Shown: positions 18,985-28,241, counted from the first letter of the stretch. The stretch is 64,000 nucleotides of DNA from Humidesulfovibrio sp. (GCA_031292175.1 JARLHQ010000008.1:1-64000); one strand, 5' to 3'. The notes: generated from the letters alone by a model not told the origin. Made by a program: numbers and translations.

Positions 18985-19647
18985 CTAGATCGTCGCCAGA
19001 AGATTGGTGGTCAACGTGCTGAGCTTCTGCGTGCCACCGTTCTTGTAGTACTTGTAGATGCTCTCACCCTGGCCAGACAGGGCGTTTTCCAATTCCGACA
19101 GGCTCAGGGAGCCGTTGGAGTTGGTGTCCATCTTGACGAAGGCGTTGGAGGTGAGCGAGACTTCGGAGGCGGAAAGCTTGCCGTCGCCATTGGTGTCGTT
19201 GGCGGAGATGTATGCCTTGGCGGCCATCTTCACGTAGGTGTTGACGGCGGCGTTGCTGCTGGTGGAGCTCGTGCCATTAAGCAGCGAGGTGGTCACGTCC
19301 TTTTGCCCGGAGCTGGCGCCGCCGTTCTTGTAATAAGCGAAGATGGCGTTGTCGTCGCCGGAGAGGGCGGTCTTCATCTCCGAGAGGCTGACGTAGCCGT
19401 CGCTGTTCTTATCGAGAGCGGCGAAGGCCGCGGCGGAGATGCTCACCTCGTCGCTGCTGAGCTTGCCGTCGTTGTCCTTGTCGTTGTCCTTGATGTATTT
19501 GGCGGCCGCGAGGTTCGAGTACGTCCCCTTGGGCAGGATGGACGTGGCTGTGGATGAGGACGAGGATGAGGTGCTGTCGGTGCTCGAATTGCTCTCGCTC
19601 TCGTAGTTCAGGTACATTTCATTGGCGATGGCTGGGTTGATGCGCAT
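18985..19647 (-). CDS. EF-hand calcium-binding protein
   Basis: A 220-aa protein from the ATG at 19647 (MRINPAIAN) with AGGAGGG upstream; the ORF track starts 60 codons too early. After a Ser/Thr-rich segment (about 18-40) come two paired EF-hand units: DKDNDGKLSSDE and DKNSDGYVSLSE, then DTNGDGKLSASE and DTNSNGSLSLSE. All keep the 12-residue loop with acidic position 12. The two halves are clearly an internal duplication (YYKNGG occurs in each). No classical signal peptide is visible, so location is unsure. It could be a calcium buffer or a non-classically exported protein. It is divergent from the DUF4197 gene. Confidence 0.85.
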   Translation of the reverse strand: MRINPAIANEMYLNYESESNSSTDSTSSSSSSTATSILPKGTYSNLAAAKYIKDNDKDNDGKLSSDEVSISAAAFAALDKNSDGYVSLSEMKTALSGDDNAIFAYYKNGGASSGQKDVTTSLLNGTSSTSSNAAVNTYVKMAAKAYISANDTNGDGKLSASEVSLTSNAFVKMDTNSNGSLSLSELENALSGQGESIYKYYKNGGTQKLSTLTTNLLATI

Positions 19648-19772
19648 ATTTTTCCCTCCTGCCGCGAATTTGCATAATTCAGTCCAGCCTTCCGTGCGGG
19701 ACATTCTTGCCGTCGGCCCCGGCTCGCGGTACACAGAACATACCTTGGAACGCATACCCTCAGGAGCCCGCC

Positions 19773-20525
19773 ATGAAGCGCACCCTTTCCCTCGCCCTTG
19801 CCATGAGCCTGTTCGCGGCGCCCGCATTCGCCGGCTGGACCGACGTGCTGGACAAGGTCCAGCAGCAGATCCCCGCCGCCAGCCCCGGCTCGTCCAGTTC
19901 CTCCAATCTTGGCGCGGGCCTCTCGGATACGGAAATCACCAAGGGCCTGAAGGAGGCCCTGGCCAAGGGCGCCACCTCGGCCGTGAACAACCTGGGCAAA
20001 AGCGACGGCTACTTCGCCAACCAGGCCGTGAAGATCCTGCTGCCTGATTCCCTGCGGAAACTTGAAACGCCCCTGCGCTTGGCCGGGCAGGGCCAGCTCG
20101 TCGACGACCTGGTGCTGGCCATGAACCGTGCGGCGGAGAAGGCCGTGCCTCAGGCCGCGAACATCCTGGGCGACGCGGTGAAGAGCATGAGCGTCTCCGA
20201 CGCCAAGGGCATCCTGACCGGCGGGGAGGACTCGGCCACGCAGTACTTCCGCAAGTCGAGCGGGGAGAAGATCGGCGAAATGATGAAGCCGATCATCGCC
20301 AAGAGCATGGAGTCCGTGGGCGTGGCCAAGGCCTACAAGCGGCTCACCTCCAGCCCCCTGGCCGCCAGCGCGGCCCAGGCCTACGGTCTGGACCTGGACT
20401 CCTATGTGAACACCAAGGCCCAGGATGGCCTGTTCTACATGATCGCCAAGGAGGAGAAGGACATCCGTGAAAACCCGGCGCAGCGCACCACGTCCATCCT
20501 CAAGCAGGTTTTCGGCGGCAAGTAG
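19773..20525 (+). CDS. Exported DUF4197 protein
   Basis: A 250-aa protein starting at the ATG at 19773 (MKRTLSLAL), with CAGGAG upstream, instead of the ORF-track start 22 codons earlier. Residues 1-20 form a signal peptide with an AFAG-type cleavage region. The mature part matches the DUF4197 pattern: LSDTEITKGLKEALAKGATSAV, LPDSLRKLE, MNRAAEKAVPQA, ILTGGEDSATQYFR and KAKDGLFY-like TKAQDGLFYMIAKEEKDIRENP near the end. The function of the family is unknown; a periplasmic role is likely. Confidence 0.88.
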   Translation: MKRTLSLALAMSLFAAPAFAGWTDVLDKVQQQIPAASPGSSSSSNLGAGLSDTEITKGLKEALAKGATSAVNNLGKSDGYFANQAVKILLPDSLRKLETPLRLAGQGQLVDDLVLAMNRAAEKAVPQAANILGDAVKSMSVSDAKGILTGGEDSATQYFRKSSGEKIGEMMKPIIAKSMESVGVAKAYKRLTSSPLAASAAQAYGLDLDSYVNTKAQDGLFYMIAKEEKDIRENPAQRTTSILKQVFGGK

Positions 20526-20563
20526 CCGCGCCCCGCAACAGGCCAAGCCCCAAGGAGGCAGCC

Positions 20564-21649
20564 ATGCACAAGGTGCTCATTGAGCCCGCTGATTATCAGA
20601 GCTGCCGCCCGGCAGTGGAGAAGGCCTTCACGACCTTCGCCCCGAAGGTGCGCGGTCGGAAGGTGTTGGTGAAACCCAACGTGCTGCGCGCCGCGCGGCC
20701 CGAGGAGGCCGTGACCACGCATCCGGCCGTGCTGCGCGCCGTGGTGGAATGCCTGCGGGACCTGGGCGCGGGCGACATCACCGTCGGCGACAACCCCGGG
20801 GTCATGGGCTATGGGGCCAACGAGGCCAGCTTCGAGCGCGCCGGGCTCATCGAGGCCTCCCTTGGCCACTACAAGAACATCGGCCTGGACGCGGAGGAGG
20901 TGCCTTTCTCGGTTTTGGGCGACACCTCGGCCCTGTCCGCCGTGAGCGTGTCGCGCGCGGTCCTGGAGGCGGATGTCTACATCTCCCTGCCCAAGTTCAA
21001 GACCCACGGCCTCACGGTCATGACCGGAGCGGTGAAGAACAGCTATGGTATTCTGCCCGGCGCGCAGAAGGCGCGCCTGCACAAGCTGGCCGGCAGCCCG
21101 GAGCGCTTTCAGGAGGTGGTGGTGGATGTGTTCCGCCTGCGCCCGCCAGACCTGATCCTGGTGGACGCCGTCCTGGGCATGCAGGGCAACGGTCCGGCCT
21201 CCACGGACCTGCGCTGGGTGGGGCGGCTGCTTGCGGGCGACAACGCCGTGGCGGTTGATGCCGTCATCTGCCGCCTGATGGGCCTGGACCCGGCGTTGCT
21301 CCGGCTGCTCACCAAAGCCAAGGATTTGGGGTTGGGTGATTTTTCACCCGAGGCCATCATGGTGCTCGGCGACCTCGTGCCCCTGGAGGGCTTCCGCCTG
21401 CCGCCGCTCGACGGTGGGGCCACCCACCGCTCGCCCGGCCTCCAACAGCTGCTGGAGAACCGCATCGCCATGCGCCCCAAGGCGGACCCCGCGCGCTGCA
21501 CGGGCTGCGGCACCTGCGTGGCCCAGTGCCCGGCCCAGGCGCTGTCCGTGGTGGACGGCGTGGCCGTGGCGGACAAGGACAAGTGCATCGGCTGCTTCTG
21601 TTGTCAGGAGATGTGCCCGGAGAAGGCCATCTCTCTTGTGGCGGCGTAG
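20564..21649 (+). CDS. DUF362 protein with C-terminal 2x[4Fe-4S] ferredoxin domain
   Basis: A 361-aa cytoplasmic iron-sulfur protein. The DUF362 part (about 1-290) includes VLVKPNVL and FKTHGLTVMTGAVKN; the last 60 residues carry two CxxCxxCxxxCP-type clusters (CTGCGTCVAQCP and CIGCFCCQEMCP). Such proteins are common in strict anaerobes; the reaction is not established. The ATG has AAGGAGG upstream. It follows the DUF4197 gene by 38 bp and precedes the DUF2939 gene by 57 bp on the same strand, so a three-gene transcript is plausible. Confidence 0.92.
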   Translation: MHKVLIEPADYQSCRPAVEKAFTTFAPKVRGRKVLVKPNVLRAARPEEAVTTHPAVLRAVVECLRDLGAGDITVGDNPGVMGYGANEASFERAGLIEASLGHYKNIGLDAEEVPFSVLGDTSALSAVSVSRAVLEADVYISLPKFKTHGLTVMTGAVKNSYGILPGAQKARLHKLAGSPERFQEVVVDVFRLRPPDLILVDAVLGMQGNGPASTDLRWVGRLLAGDNAVAVDAVICRLMGLDPALLRLLTKAKDLGLGDFSPEAIMVLGDLVPLEGFRLPPLDGGATHRSPGLQQLLENRIAMRPKADPARCTGCGTCVAQCPAQALSVVDGVAVADKDKCIGCFCCQEMCPEKAISLVAA

Positions 21650-21706
21650 GCTGGCGGGGCCCGGAAATCGCGCCGCGCAACCGCGACGGAAACAGGAGGG
21701 GGCGCT

Positions 21707-22294
21707 ATGCGCAGACGAATGAAATGGATGCTGGCGGGAGGCGTGCTTGCGCTGCTCATGCTCGGCGGGTTCGCGTTCGCCTCGCCCTACCTCTCCGTGC
21801 ATGCCCTGCGCCAGGCGGCGGTGAACAAGGACACGGCCACGCTCTCGGAGCACGTGGACTTCCCGGCGTTCCGCCAGAGCCTCAAGGACAATTTCAGCGC
21901 TTGGCTGAACGAGGAGCTGCGCAAGGATCCGAAGAATCCGCTGGCGGCCATCGGGCTCATGTTCGGCGGGAGCCTCGTCGATCAGCTGGTGGATGCCTTC
22001 ACCACCCCGGAGAATCTCGCCCGGCTGGTGCGCGGACACGTGCCGCAGGACCCCGCGTCCGGCCCCATGGCGTTCGCCCCCGTGCTTTCACCCGGGGCCC
22101 CGGCCGCGCCCTCCATGTCCGTGTCGGAAGCGGGCGCCGCCGCGCCGCCCTCGGTGAGCATGGGCTATGAGGGGGTGAGCCGCTTTGTGGTGCGCATTGC
22201 GGACCACAAGCCGGGAGCCCGGCCGCTGACGCTGGAGTTCCGGCGCGACGGGCTCTTTTCCTGGAAGCTTTGCGCCCTGCGACTGCCGAGGTAG
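21707..22294 (+). CDS. DUF2939 exported or membrane-anchored protein
   Basis: A 195-aa protein with basic residues then a hydrophobic helix at 7-27 (signal anchor or signal peptide). SPYLSVHALRQAAVNKDTATLSEHVDFPAFRQSLKDNF is the typical DUF2939 core. The middle (about 110-150) is Pro/Ala-rich, and the C-terminal SRFVVRI and LTLEFRRDGLFSWKLCALRLP are also family-like. The function is unknown. An AGGAGGGGG site precedes the ATG. It is convergent with the radical SAM gene, with only about 9 bp between stop codons. Confidence 0.85.
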   Translation: MRRRMKWMLAGGVLALLMLGGFAFASPYLSVHALRQAAVNKDTATLSEHVDFPAFRQSLKDNFSAWLNEELRKDPKNPLAAIGLMFGGSLVDQLVDAFTTPENLARLVRGHVPQDPASGPMAFAPVLSPGAPAAPSMSVSEAGAAAPPSVSMGYEGVSRFVVRIADHKPGARPLTLEFRRDGLFSWKLCALRLPR

Positions 22295-22303
22295 AGCTTT
22301 CGG

Positions 22304-24982
22304 CTACTCCTCCGGAAACTCCTGCCCCACCTTGAGCACGTGCGCGGCCAGCGGCGTGATGGGCGCGCCCACGGCCAGCACCAGCGCCTGCGGGCTCATG
22401 TAGTCCTTGGCCCAGTCGAGGGTCAGCGCGACGCCGCCGTCCGGCAGCAGCTCGGCGCTCGCCACCAGGGCCCGCAAATCCGTGGGCTTCGGCCCGTTCT
22501 TGCTCTTGCGGTCGAACATGACCACGTCGCGCTCCATGAAGGCCGCCCAGCCGGCCCGCCAGCGCGCCACGTCCTCCGGGCTTCCGGTGTAGCGCACCAG
22601 GAAGTGCTCACGCACGGCCTGTACCGGACGCTTCAGCACCGGCAGGCTTTCGATGCGGACGGGGTTCAGCCCGCCGGGCATCTGCGCGGCCAGGGTGTCG
22701 AGCACGTACTCCGGGCCCAGGGCCTCACGCAGGGTCAGGGTGAACCACTCGCTTTCGCTCTCCACACCCACGGGCAGGGCCCGGCCAAAGGAGATGCGTG
22801 GCATGGGGTGGTAGCCCGCGCTGAAGGACAGGGGGAAGCGCGTGCGCCTAAGCGCCCGTTCGAGGATGCTCTGCAGTTCCAGCTGGCTCAAGTAGGCGGC
22901 CTCGGCGCGCTTCTCATACCAGATGCGGTACTGGGCCTGGCGGTCGGACAGCCCCAAATCGGGCGGGCCGTCGGCCTTGGTCCGTTTTTCGGGGGCCTGG
23001 TTCACAAACGCGGCGGGCGTTGGCGTCTTGTCCGGCATGGCGGCCTCGGCCGGCGGGGCCTGGCCCGCCGCGGCTTCCCCGGACGCCGTTTCCGCGGCGT
23101 TGGCGGGCTCCTGGTCGCGGTGGGCGTAAACCACGCGCGGGCGGATGTCCTTGGTCCCGGCCTGGGCGGAAAGCTCGGAGGCGTGGCCGTCCATGTTGCA
23201 CACGCCGCAACCCCGGCAAGCCCCGTAGCGGCAGTCGCCGCTGATCTTTTCCTCCAGCGCGCGCCGGCGCTCGGTGAGCAAAAATTGCTTGGACACGCCG
23301 CAGCTCAGATGGTCCCAGGGCAGGGGAGCGTCCACCTCGCGCGCTCCCTGGAACTCCTCCGCGCTCAGGCCGTGCTCGGCCAGGGCCTCCAGGTAGGGCT
23401 CCAGGCGCAGGTGGTCGCGCCAGCTGGAGAAGAGCGCGCCCTTGCGGTAGGCCGTTTCCAGCACCGGGCCCAGGCGGCGGTCCCCGCGTGAGAACACGCC
23501 TTCCAGAAAGCTCATCTCCGGCTGATGGTACTTGAGGGTGATGCGCTTGTAGGGCTTGAGCGCGTCCTTGATGCGATAGATGCGGCGGCGGATCTCCTCC
23601 ATGCCGATCTGCGCCTCCCACTGGAAGGGCGTGTGCGTCTTGGGCACAAAGGGCGAAACGGCCGCCGTGACCTGCAGACGCTTCACGTGGCGGCCCGCGG
23701 CGTCGCGCACCTTGACGCACAGCTCGGCGATGGCGTCCAGGTCGGCGTCGGTCTCGGTGGGCAGGCCGATCATGAAGTAGAGCTTCACCTGCTGCCAGCC
23801 GTGCTCGAACAGCGTGCGCACGTGCTCGATGAGCGCCTCTTCGCTGACGCCCTTGTTGATGACGTCGCGCAGGCGCTGGCTGCCGGCCTCCGGCGCCAGG
23901 GTGGCCCCGGTGCGGCGGATGCTTGCGATGCGCTCCATGATGTGCTCGGACAGCGAGCCCACGCGCAAGGAGGGCAGGGAGATGGACACCTGCTCGGCGG
24001 CGCAGCGGTCGAACACGGTGTCGAACAGTTTCTCCAGGGCGGAGTAGTCGCCGGTGGAGAGGGACAAAAGCGAGACCTCTTCAAAGCCCGTGGCGGCCAC
24101 GGCCCGGGTGAGCATGTCGCCCAGCTGCTCCGGCGTCTTCTCGCGCACCGGGCGGTAGACCATGCCCGCGTGGCAGAAGCGGCAGCCGCGCGTGCAGCCG
24201 CGCGCCAGCTCCAGGGTGTAGCGGTCGTGCACGGCCTGGCCGAAGGGCACGGAGGGTGCGAGCGGGAAGGGCGCGGACGCGAGGTCCGTGACGATGGCTT
24301 TCTCCACGCGCGCATAGCCGGGTGCGAGGGGCCGCACGGGCTGGCCCGGGCCGTCCCAGGCGAAAAGCGAGGGCACGTACACGCCCGGCAGGCGCGCCAG
24401 CTCGCGCAGAAGCTCGGCCCTGGGGGTGCCCGCCTTGTGCGCGTCGGCGATGCGGCTCACCAGCTCGGGCATCACCTCCTCGCCGTCGCCCAGGACCAGG
24501 AGGTCCAGGAAATCGGCCAGGGGCTCGGCGTCGTAGCAAGCCCCGCCGCCCGCCATGATGATGGGCCACGCGCCGCCTGGGCCGCCGGTCTGGCGGTCCG
24601 CCGCGCGCAGGGGGATGTGCGCCAGGTCGAGCATGTACAGCACGTTGGTGTAGCACAGCTCGTGCGTGAGGCTGAAACCCACGGCGTCCAGCCGGGCCAG
24701 CGGGGTGTCGGTCTCCAGCGTGGCCAGCGGGGTGCCGTGCTCGCGCAGGATGCCTGCGGCGTCCAGGCTGGGCGCGTACACGCGCTCGGCCAGGAGGTCT
24801 GGGCGGTCGTTGATGGCCTGGAGGAGGATTTTCTGCCCCAGATAGCTCATGCCCACCTCGTACGTGTCGGGGAAGGCCAGGGCGATGCGCCCCCGCACCA
24901 AGGCTGGGTCCTTGAGCGTCACGCCCCATTCATTGCCGAGGTAGCGGCTGGGACGGGGCAGAAGAGGCAGAAGTTCCTTCAA
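22304..24982 (-). CDS. TIGR03960-type radical SAM protein fused to a TIGR03936/DUF2344 domain
   Basis: An 892-aa fusion. The N-terminal half (about 1-600) has a B12-binding-like region and a radical SAM cluster motif ARGCTRGCRFCHAGMVYRP. A Pro/Ala-rich linker (about 640-685) leads to a C-terminal DUF2344 domain (YRIWYEKRAEAAYLSQLEL, YHPMPRISFGRALPVGVES). A Cys cluster CRYGACRGCGVCN lies before the linker. The family has been suggested to act in RNA or ribosome modification; that is not proven. The start appears to be TTG at 24982 (KELLPLLPRPSRYLGNEWG) with AAGGAG upstream; the next ATG would cut conserved residues. Confidence 0.9.
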   Translation of the reverse strand: MKELLPLLPRPSRYLGNEWGVTLKDPALVRGRIALAFPDTYEVGMSYLGQKILLQAINDRPDLLAERVYAPSLDAAGILREHGTPLATLETDTPLARLDAVGFSLTHELCYTNVLYMLDLAHIPLRAADRQTGGPGGAWPIIMAGGGACYDAEPLADFLDLLVLGDGEEVMPELVSRIADAHKAGTPRAELLRELARLPGVYVPSLFAWDGPGQPVRPLAPGYARVEKAIVTDLASAPFPLAPSVPFGQAVHDRYTLELARGCTRGCRFCHAGMVYRPVREKTPEQLGDMLTRAVAATGFEEVSLLSLSTGDYSALEKLFDTVFDRCAAEQVSISLPSLRVGSLSEHIMERIASIRRTGATLAPEAGSQRLRDVINKGVSEEALIEHVRTLFEHGWQQVKLYFMIGLPTETDADLDAIAELCVKVRDAAGRHVKRLQVTAAVSPFVPKTHTPFQWEAQIGMEEIRRRIYRIKDALKPYKRITLKYHQPEMSFLEGVFSRGDRRLGPVLETAYRKGALFSSWRDHLRLEPYLEALAEHGLSAEEFQGAREVDAPLPWDHLSCGVSKQFLLTERRRALEEKISGDCRYGACRGCGVCNMDGHASELSAQAGTKDIRPRVVYAHRDQEPANAAETASGEAAAGQAPPAEAAMPDKTPTPAAFVNQAPEKRTKADGPPDLGLSDRQAQYRIWYEKRAEAAYLSQLELQSILERALRRTRFPLSFSAGYHPMPRISFGRALPVGVESESEWFTLTLREALGPEYVLDTLAAQMPGGLNPVRIESLPVLKRPVQAVREHFLVRYTGSPEDVARWRAGWAAFMERDVVMFDRKSKNGPKPTDLRALVASAELLPDGGVALTLDWAKDYMSPQALVLAVGAPITPLAAHVLKVGQEFPEE

Positions 24983-25079
24983 GCGGGGGCTCCTTCACGC
25001 GGGTGGCGCGCGGAAATAAAACAGGGGGCGGCAGGACCGGTCGTCCCGCCGCCCCCAAGTGGATTCGGGCGGATGCGGG

Positions 25080-25394
25080 TTATTTCGTGATGAGCTGGGA
25101 GAGGTTGCCCGCGCCGGGAGCGGAAAGCGTGAGGTTGCTCGCGGCCTCCAGGTACTTGGTCTTCAGTTCCTCGGGCGCATTGGTGTACTCGTACAGCACG
25201 TGCTTGGAGGAAATGGAGCCGGTGATCTCCTGCTCGAAGGGATAGCCGAAGGGCAGAAGCATCATCTGCACGCCCTGCTGCGTGGGCACGGTCTGGATCA
25301 CGGCGGGGTCGTTGATGGTCTGGCCGTCCTCGCTCCACTTGCCGATGACGGTTTCGCCGTTGATGAGTTTGACGAGGCGGATATCGTAAGCCAT
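25080..25394 (-). CDS. Small conserved-looking protein, possibly Sm-like fold
   Basis: A 104-aa protein with no signal peptide or TM. The first half (IRLVKLINGETVIGKWSEDG) is a run of short beta strands of the kind seen in Sm-like or small beta-barrel proteins; this is only a pattern impression. The second half ends in a helical, Leu/Ala-rich tail. AAGGAG precedes the ATG. It lies 97 bp upstream of the radical SAM gene and is divergent from the lipoprotein gene. Confidence 0.7.
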   Translation of the reverse strand: MAYDIRLVKLINGETVIGKWSEDGQTINDPAVIQTVPTQQGVQMMLLPFGYPFEQEITGSISSKHVLYEYTNAPEELKTKYLEAASNLTLSAPGAGNLSQLITK

Positions 25395-25509
25395 GTGGGT
25401 GACTCCTTGGTTTTGGTGAGGCGGAAGTTAGGGGCTCAACCCCCGGCTGTCAAGAGACGGCGCCGCGCGCCTTGCCAGCAGGGCTCGGCGGAGATAGCAT
25501 GCCGCAACC

Positions 25510-26241
25510 ATGAACACCAGGATGCCAAACATGACGCGCCATTGCCTCCACCGTCTTCCCCTCGTCGCGCTCGCCCTGGCGCTTTTCGTGTCTGTCCTGG
25601 CCGGGTGCTGGGTGCCGGAGCACTACCTCGGGCGCATCAGGATCAAGCGCGACGGCTCCTATGTCGTGAGCCTGGAGGGCACGGCGGTGCACCCGGAGGC
25701 CTTGCGCGCCATGCGCCGCCTGGACGCGGCGGGCAAGGGCGGCGCGCTCAAGCCCGAGGAGCTGCAAAAGCGCCAGGCCGAGGCGCTGGCCCCGCTGCAG
25801 AAGGATCTGGACGCGCTTAAAGGCGAGTCCAGCATCCAGACCGTGAAGTCCGTCGGCGACGGCCGGGTGCGCTTTATCCTGCTGGGCGAATGGCGCATCG
25901 AGACCGACCGGATCGTTTCCATGGAGCTGCGTGAGCCTTTGGCCTACGCCGTGGGCCAGGACGGCTCGCTGAGCGTGCGGGTGAAGGACGCCCTCCCGGG
26001 CTGGGAAGGCCGTGAGCTTGGCGTGGCCGTGGATGGCGACCTCTCCATCGTTTTGGACGAGGGCATCCAGGTGCTGGAAAGCAATGCGCAGCAGAAACCC
26101 ACCACGCCGCGCGGGGCCTACCACTGGCATATCGACGGCGCGACGACCCAGGCTCCGTACCTGAAGCTGCGTTTGCCAAGCGCTGAACCGGCCCCGGAAC
26201 CGCGAAGTTCCCAAGTGCAAAAAAAACTTGCCCACCACTGA
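25510..26241 (+). CDS. Predicted lipoprotein of unknown function
   Basis: A 243-aa exported protein. The N-terminus has basic residues, a hydrophobic core and a lipobox VLAGC with the acylated cysteine at about residue 33; a later in-frame Met (MTRHC) could be the true start. After the lipobox come GRIRIKRDGSYVVSLEGTAVHPEALRAMRR, then a helical segment and a beta-rich C-terminal half. I do not recognise the family. It is the last chromosomal gene before the tRNA-Ala/attL junction, about 50 bp away. Confidence 0.75.
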   Translation: MNTRMPNMTRHCLHRLPLVALALALFVSVLAGCWVPEHYLGRIRIKRDGSYVVSLEGTAVHPEALRAMRRLDAAGKGGALKPEELQKRQAEALAPLQKDLDALKGESSIQTVKSVGDGRVRFILLGEWRIETDRIVSMELREPLAYAVGQDGSLSVRVKDALPGWEGRELGVAVDGDLSIVLDEGIQVLESNAQQKPTTPRGAYHWHIDGATTQAPYLKLRLPSAEPAPEPRSSQVQKKLAHH

Positions 26242-26289
26242 GAAACAAGCTAAATGTTCCCTCCGTTCTGGCGAACCAGAACGCCCAAT

Positions 26290-26365
26290 GGGGACGTAGC
26301 TCAGCTGGGAGAGCGATGCGTTCGCAACGCATAGGCCAGGAGTTCAATCCTCCTCGTCTCCACCA
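26290..26365 (+). tRNA. tRNA-Ala, anticodon CGC
   Basis: A full cloverleaf can be drawn by hand: acceptor GGGGACG / CGTCTCC, D arm GCTC-GAGC, anticodon stem ATGCG / CGCAT with loop TTCGCAA (anticodon CGC, reads GCG), T arm AGGAG-TTCAATC-CTCCT, and an encoded CCA end. The gene is complete although an element is integrated in its 3' half, because the element restores that half. Confidence 0.95.
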
Positions 26366-26366
26366 A
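26309..26366 (+). repeat. attL: 58-bp direct repeat in the tRNA-Ala 3' part
   Basis: Identical base for base to 43433-43490. It spans the D-stem 3' side to the CCA end plus one A. This is the usual signature of tyrosine-integrase insertion into a tRNA gene. Confidence 0.95.
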
Positions 26367-26373
26367 AGAAAAC

Positions 26374-26408
26374 AGCCCCTTACGAGAGAAATCCGTAAGG
26401 GGCTTTTT
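26374..26408 (+). terminator. Element-borne terminator for tRNA-Ala
   Basis: An 11-bp stem (AGCCCCTTACG / CGTAAGGGGCT) followed by TTTTT begins 8 bp inside the island and would end the tRNA transcript after integration. Confidence 0.85.
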
Positions 26409-26641
26409 CAATGGGATACAGGAATGGGATACAGCGCCAGAGCATGGGCGCTCCGTGAAACATCCCGCAGGGAGGCGGCCATTCCCCGGCAATACGTGAT
26501 GTCGGTCGGGACACTCACCTAAGGTCGAGTAACCTAAACTAGGCGTGGTTAGTGCGCAGCACTATTCTTTTTTCGAAATGTGTTGCATTTCTTGTTGACA
26601 TCAAAACCTGTGTAAGGGAATATCCCAAGCCCACATTTGCC

Positions 26642-26670
26642 TTGACGTCGCCCCGGCTTTCATGTATACG
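26642..26670 (+). promoter_or_regulatory. Promoter of the first island gene
   Basis: TTGACG and TATACG are spaced by 17 bp, 39 bp upstream of the ATG at 26709, in an AT-rich stretch that contrasts with the surrounding GC-rich DNA. Confidence 0.55.
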
Positions 26671-26708
26671 TCTTTTCGTCGTCAAGACATCAGCCCAAAG
26701 AGGACAAC

Positions 26709-27185
26709 ATGAATACCTGCCGCCCCCAGCCGATTGAATGCCCGTTTTTGTACACGCGTATGCCTTGGGAGATGTCTCTCGAAGGCCCGGGCAGAAAGAA
26801 ACAATCGACCTGGGAGGTCAACACCATGTCCAAGCGCAAGAAGCAGATCATCGTGGCTGAGGAGAACTTCTGGAACAACCTCAAAATGGAGACTCTGCGG
26901 GAGATCTCTGAGTTCTGCGACTCCGTCCCTCTGGGGAATGCGGCGCTTATCACCCTCCCGAGTGCTCCGGGCCACTGGGAATTGACCCTCGCCATGCCTG
27001 GCGAGTGGATGTTTCCGCTCTCCAGGGGGCTCAACAAGCTCCTTGGTTTGGAGGGCCCCAGCTTCCCCGGCGGCAGCGAGGAGAGCATGAACGAAATCAT
27101 CGAGGCATGCGCCCACGGCAACCCCGTTAAACTTGCTCGGAGCTTGGCGGAAATCCGCAGGCGGTTGAACAAAACCCTGCACTAG
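26709..27185 (+). CDS. Island protein of unknown function
   Basis: A 158-aa hydrophilic protein. Two starts are possible: the ATG at 26709 with AGAGGA upstream, and an internal ATG at 26826 (MSKRKKQIIV) with a stronger GGGAGG. The second would give about 119 aa and may be the main product. ENFWNNLKMETLREISEFCDS and a C-terminal helical SLAEIRRRLNKTLH are visible. There is no TM and no known motif. It is flanked by its own promoter and a clear terminator, so it is transcribed alone at the tRNA end of the island. Confidence 0.6.
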   Translation: MNTCRPQPIECPFLYTRMPWEMSLEGPGRKKQSTWEVNTMSKRKKQIIVAEENFWNNLKMETLREISEFCDSVPLGNAALITLPSAPGHWELTLAMPGEWMFPLSRGLNKLLGLEGPSFPGGSEESMNEIIEACAHGNPVKLARSLAEIRRRLNKTLH

Positions 27186-27210
27186 TACCAGCCCACCACT
27201 CGCAGCAACT

Positions 27211-27238
27211 AGCCCCCGAAAGGGGGCTTTTTGTTTTA
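27211..27238 (+). terminator. Intrinsic terminator
   Basis: AGCCCCC-GAAA-GGGGGCT followed by TTTTTGTTTT, 26 bp after the stop of the preceding gene. Confidence 0.85.
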
Positions 27239-27552
27239 GCCTGCCAAGAAAATTCTCACGCAAACGGTCCAAGGTTGGGGTCATCTTCAGTTGTGCAGAA
27301 TACGACAGACGAGAAGGTGGTCATCATGAGGCTCCCCCTCTCCCATTTCGAGCTGTACCCGGTCGTGTTCACGTCAAGACCGTCAAGGGGGCTCCAGTCT
27401 ATCGCGTTTCCACGGCGCAGGTCATTGTTTATCGGTACATCATTCTCAACCCTGGCCGTGATGACCAGGGCGTATCTAAAATCAACACGCGTGTAAAGTT
27501 TCGAGATAACACGACTTTTCTCTTGCGCAACGGACGGGGTGTGGTATTGTAA
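27238..27552 (+). other. Open frame without a start codon, possible gene remnant
   Basis: One plus-strand frame stays open from about 27238 to the TAA at 27550-27552 and reads plausibly near its end (YRVSTAQVIVYRYIILNPG, VKFRDNTTFLLRNGRGVVL). It has no ATG, GTG or TTG in frame after the terminator, so it may be a decayed 3' end. The ORF-track entries on both strands here look like shadows. Confidence that this was once coding is low. Confidence 0.25.
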
Positions 27553-27669
27553 ACGTGTCCTCTGGGGGTGCGATGGCGCAATTAGTTGGACAAGCTTGAC
27601 AATGAGGGGCGCGACAAGTCGCAAAAGCGACGTCGCATGAAAGGTTCGCAACGCTCGGAAGGCAAAATA

Positions 27670-28131
27670 ATGGGTAAGCTCATCTCTTGCTATGAGGCCG
27701 CCAAACTGGTGAAGCGGCATCCAAGCACGCTGTATCGGCTAGTCAGCACCAATAAAATCAAGGGTTACGGAGAGAAGGGCAGCTGGCGCGTTGACACCAC
27801 GGAACTTCTCAAGATGTTCGCGGAGGACGCGCGTGAAATCACTGCAGCAGTCAGCGAACTGTCGCACACTCTCGACGATCGCGACAAGTGCGACAACCCC
27901 GCGCCGACCCCCTCAACGGCTAATGTCGGAGCGACGCAACAGGCCATACAGCAGCTTGAGAAGCTGTTCACCGCGCTTGAAGGATTGACTCAACAAGTCC
28001 AGGAGATGAACAAGACCCTGAATGAGGATCGCGCGAGACAGCTGGAACAGACGCCGCCGCAGACAAGCTGGGGCAGGCGGCTGCTTCAGGCATTGCGCAA
28101 CAGGTGCGGCGCGCTCAAGTCCGGAAACTGA
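27670..28131 (+). CDS. HTH (excisionase/MerR-type) DNA-binding protein with coiled-coil tail
   Basis: A 153-aa protein from the ATG at 27670 (MGKLISCYEAAKLV), with GGAAGG upstream; the track's TTG start 28 codons earlier is unlikely. Residues 1-50 fit the short helix-turn-helix of excisionase/HTH_17 proteins (EAAKLVKRHPSTLYRLV, then KGYGEKGSWRVDTTELLK). Residues about 85-125 form a Gln-rich coiled coil, and the basic end is RRLLQALRNRCG. It is probably a regulator of the island; an excision role is possible but the integrase lies at the other end. Confidence 0.65.
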   Translation: MGKLISCYEAAKLVKRHPSTLYRLVSTNKIKGYGEKGSWRVDTTELLKMFAEDAREITAAVSELSHTLDDRDKCDNPAPTPSTANVGATQQAIQQLEKLFTALEGLTQQVQEMNKTLNEDRARQLEQTPPQTSWGRRLLQALRNRCGALKSGN

Positions 28132-28241
28132 TTTTTGTAGAGAATCTAGGCCGGCTCACCAACTCAAGTGGGGGAAACGGCCGGCTATGCCGGTCGGCTT
28201 CAAGCTTGGTTTTCCACACTTTGAAGGCTAGGAGGCCTGTC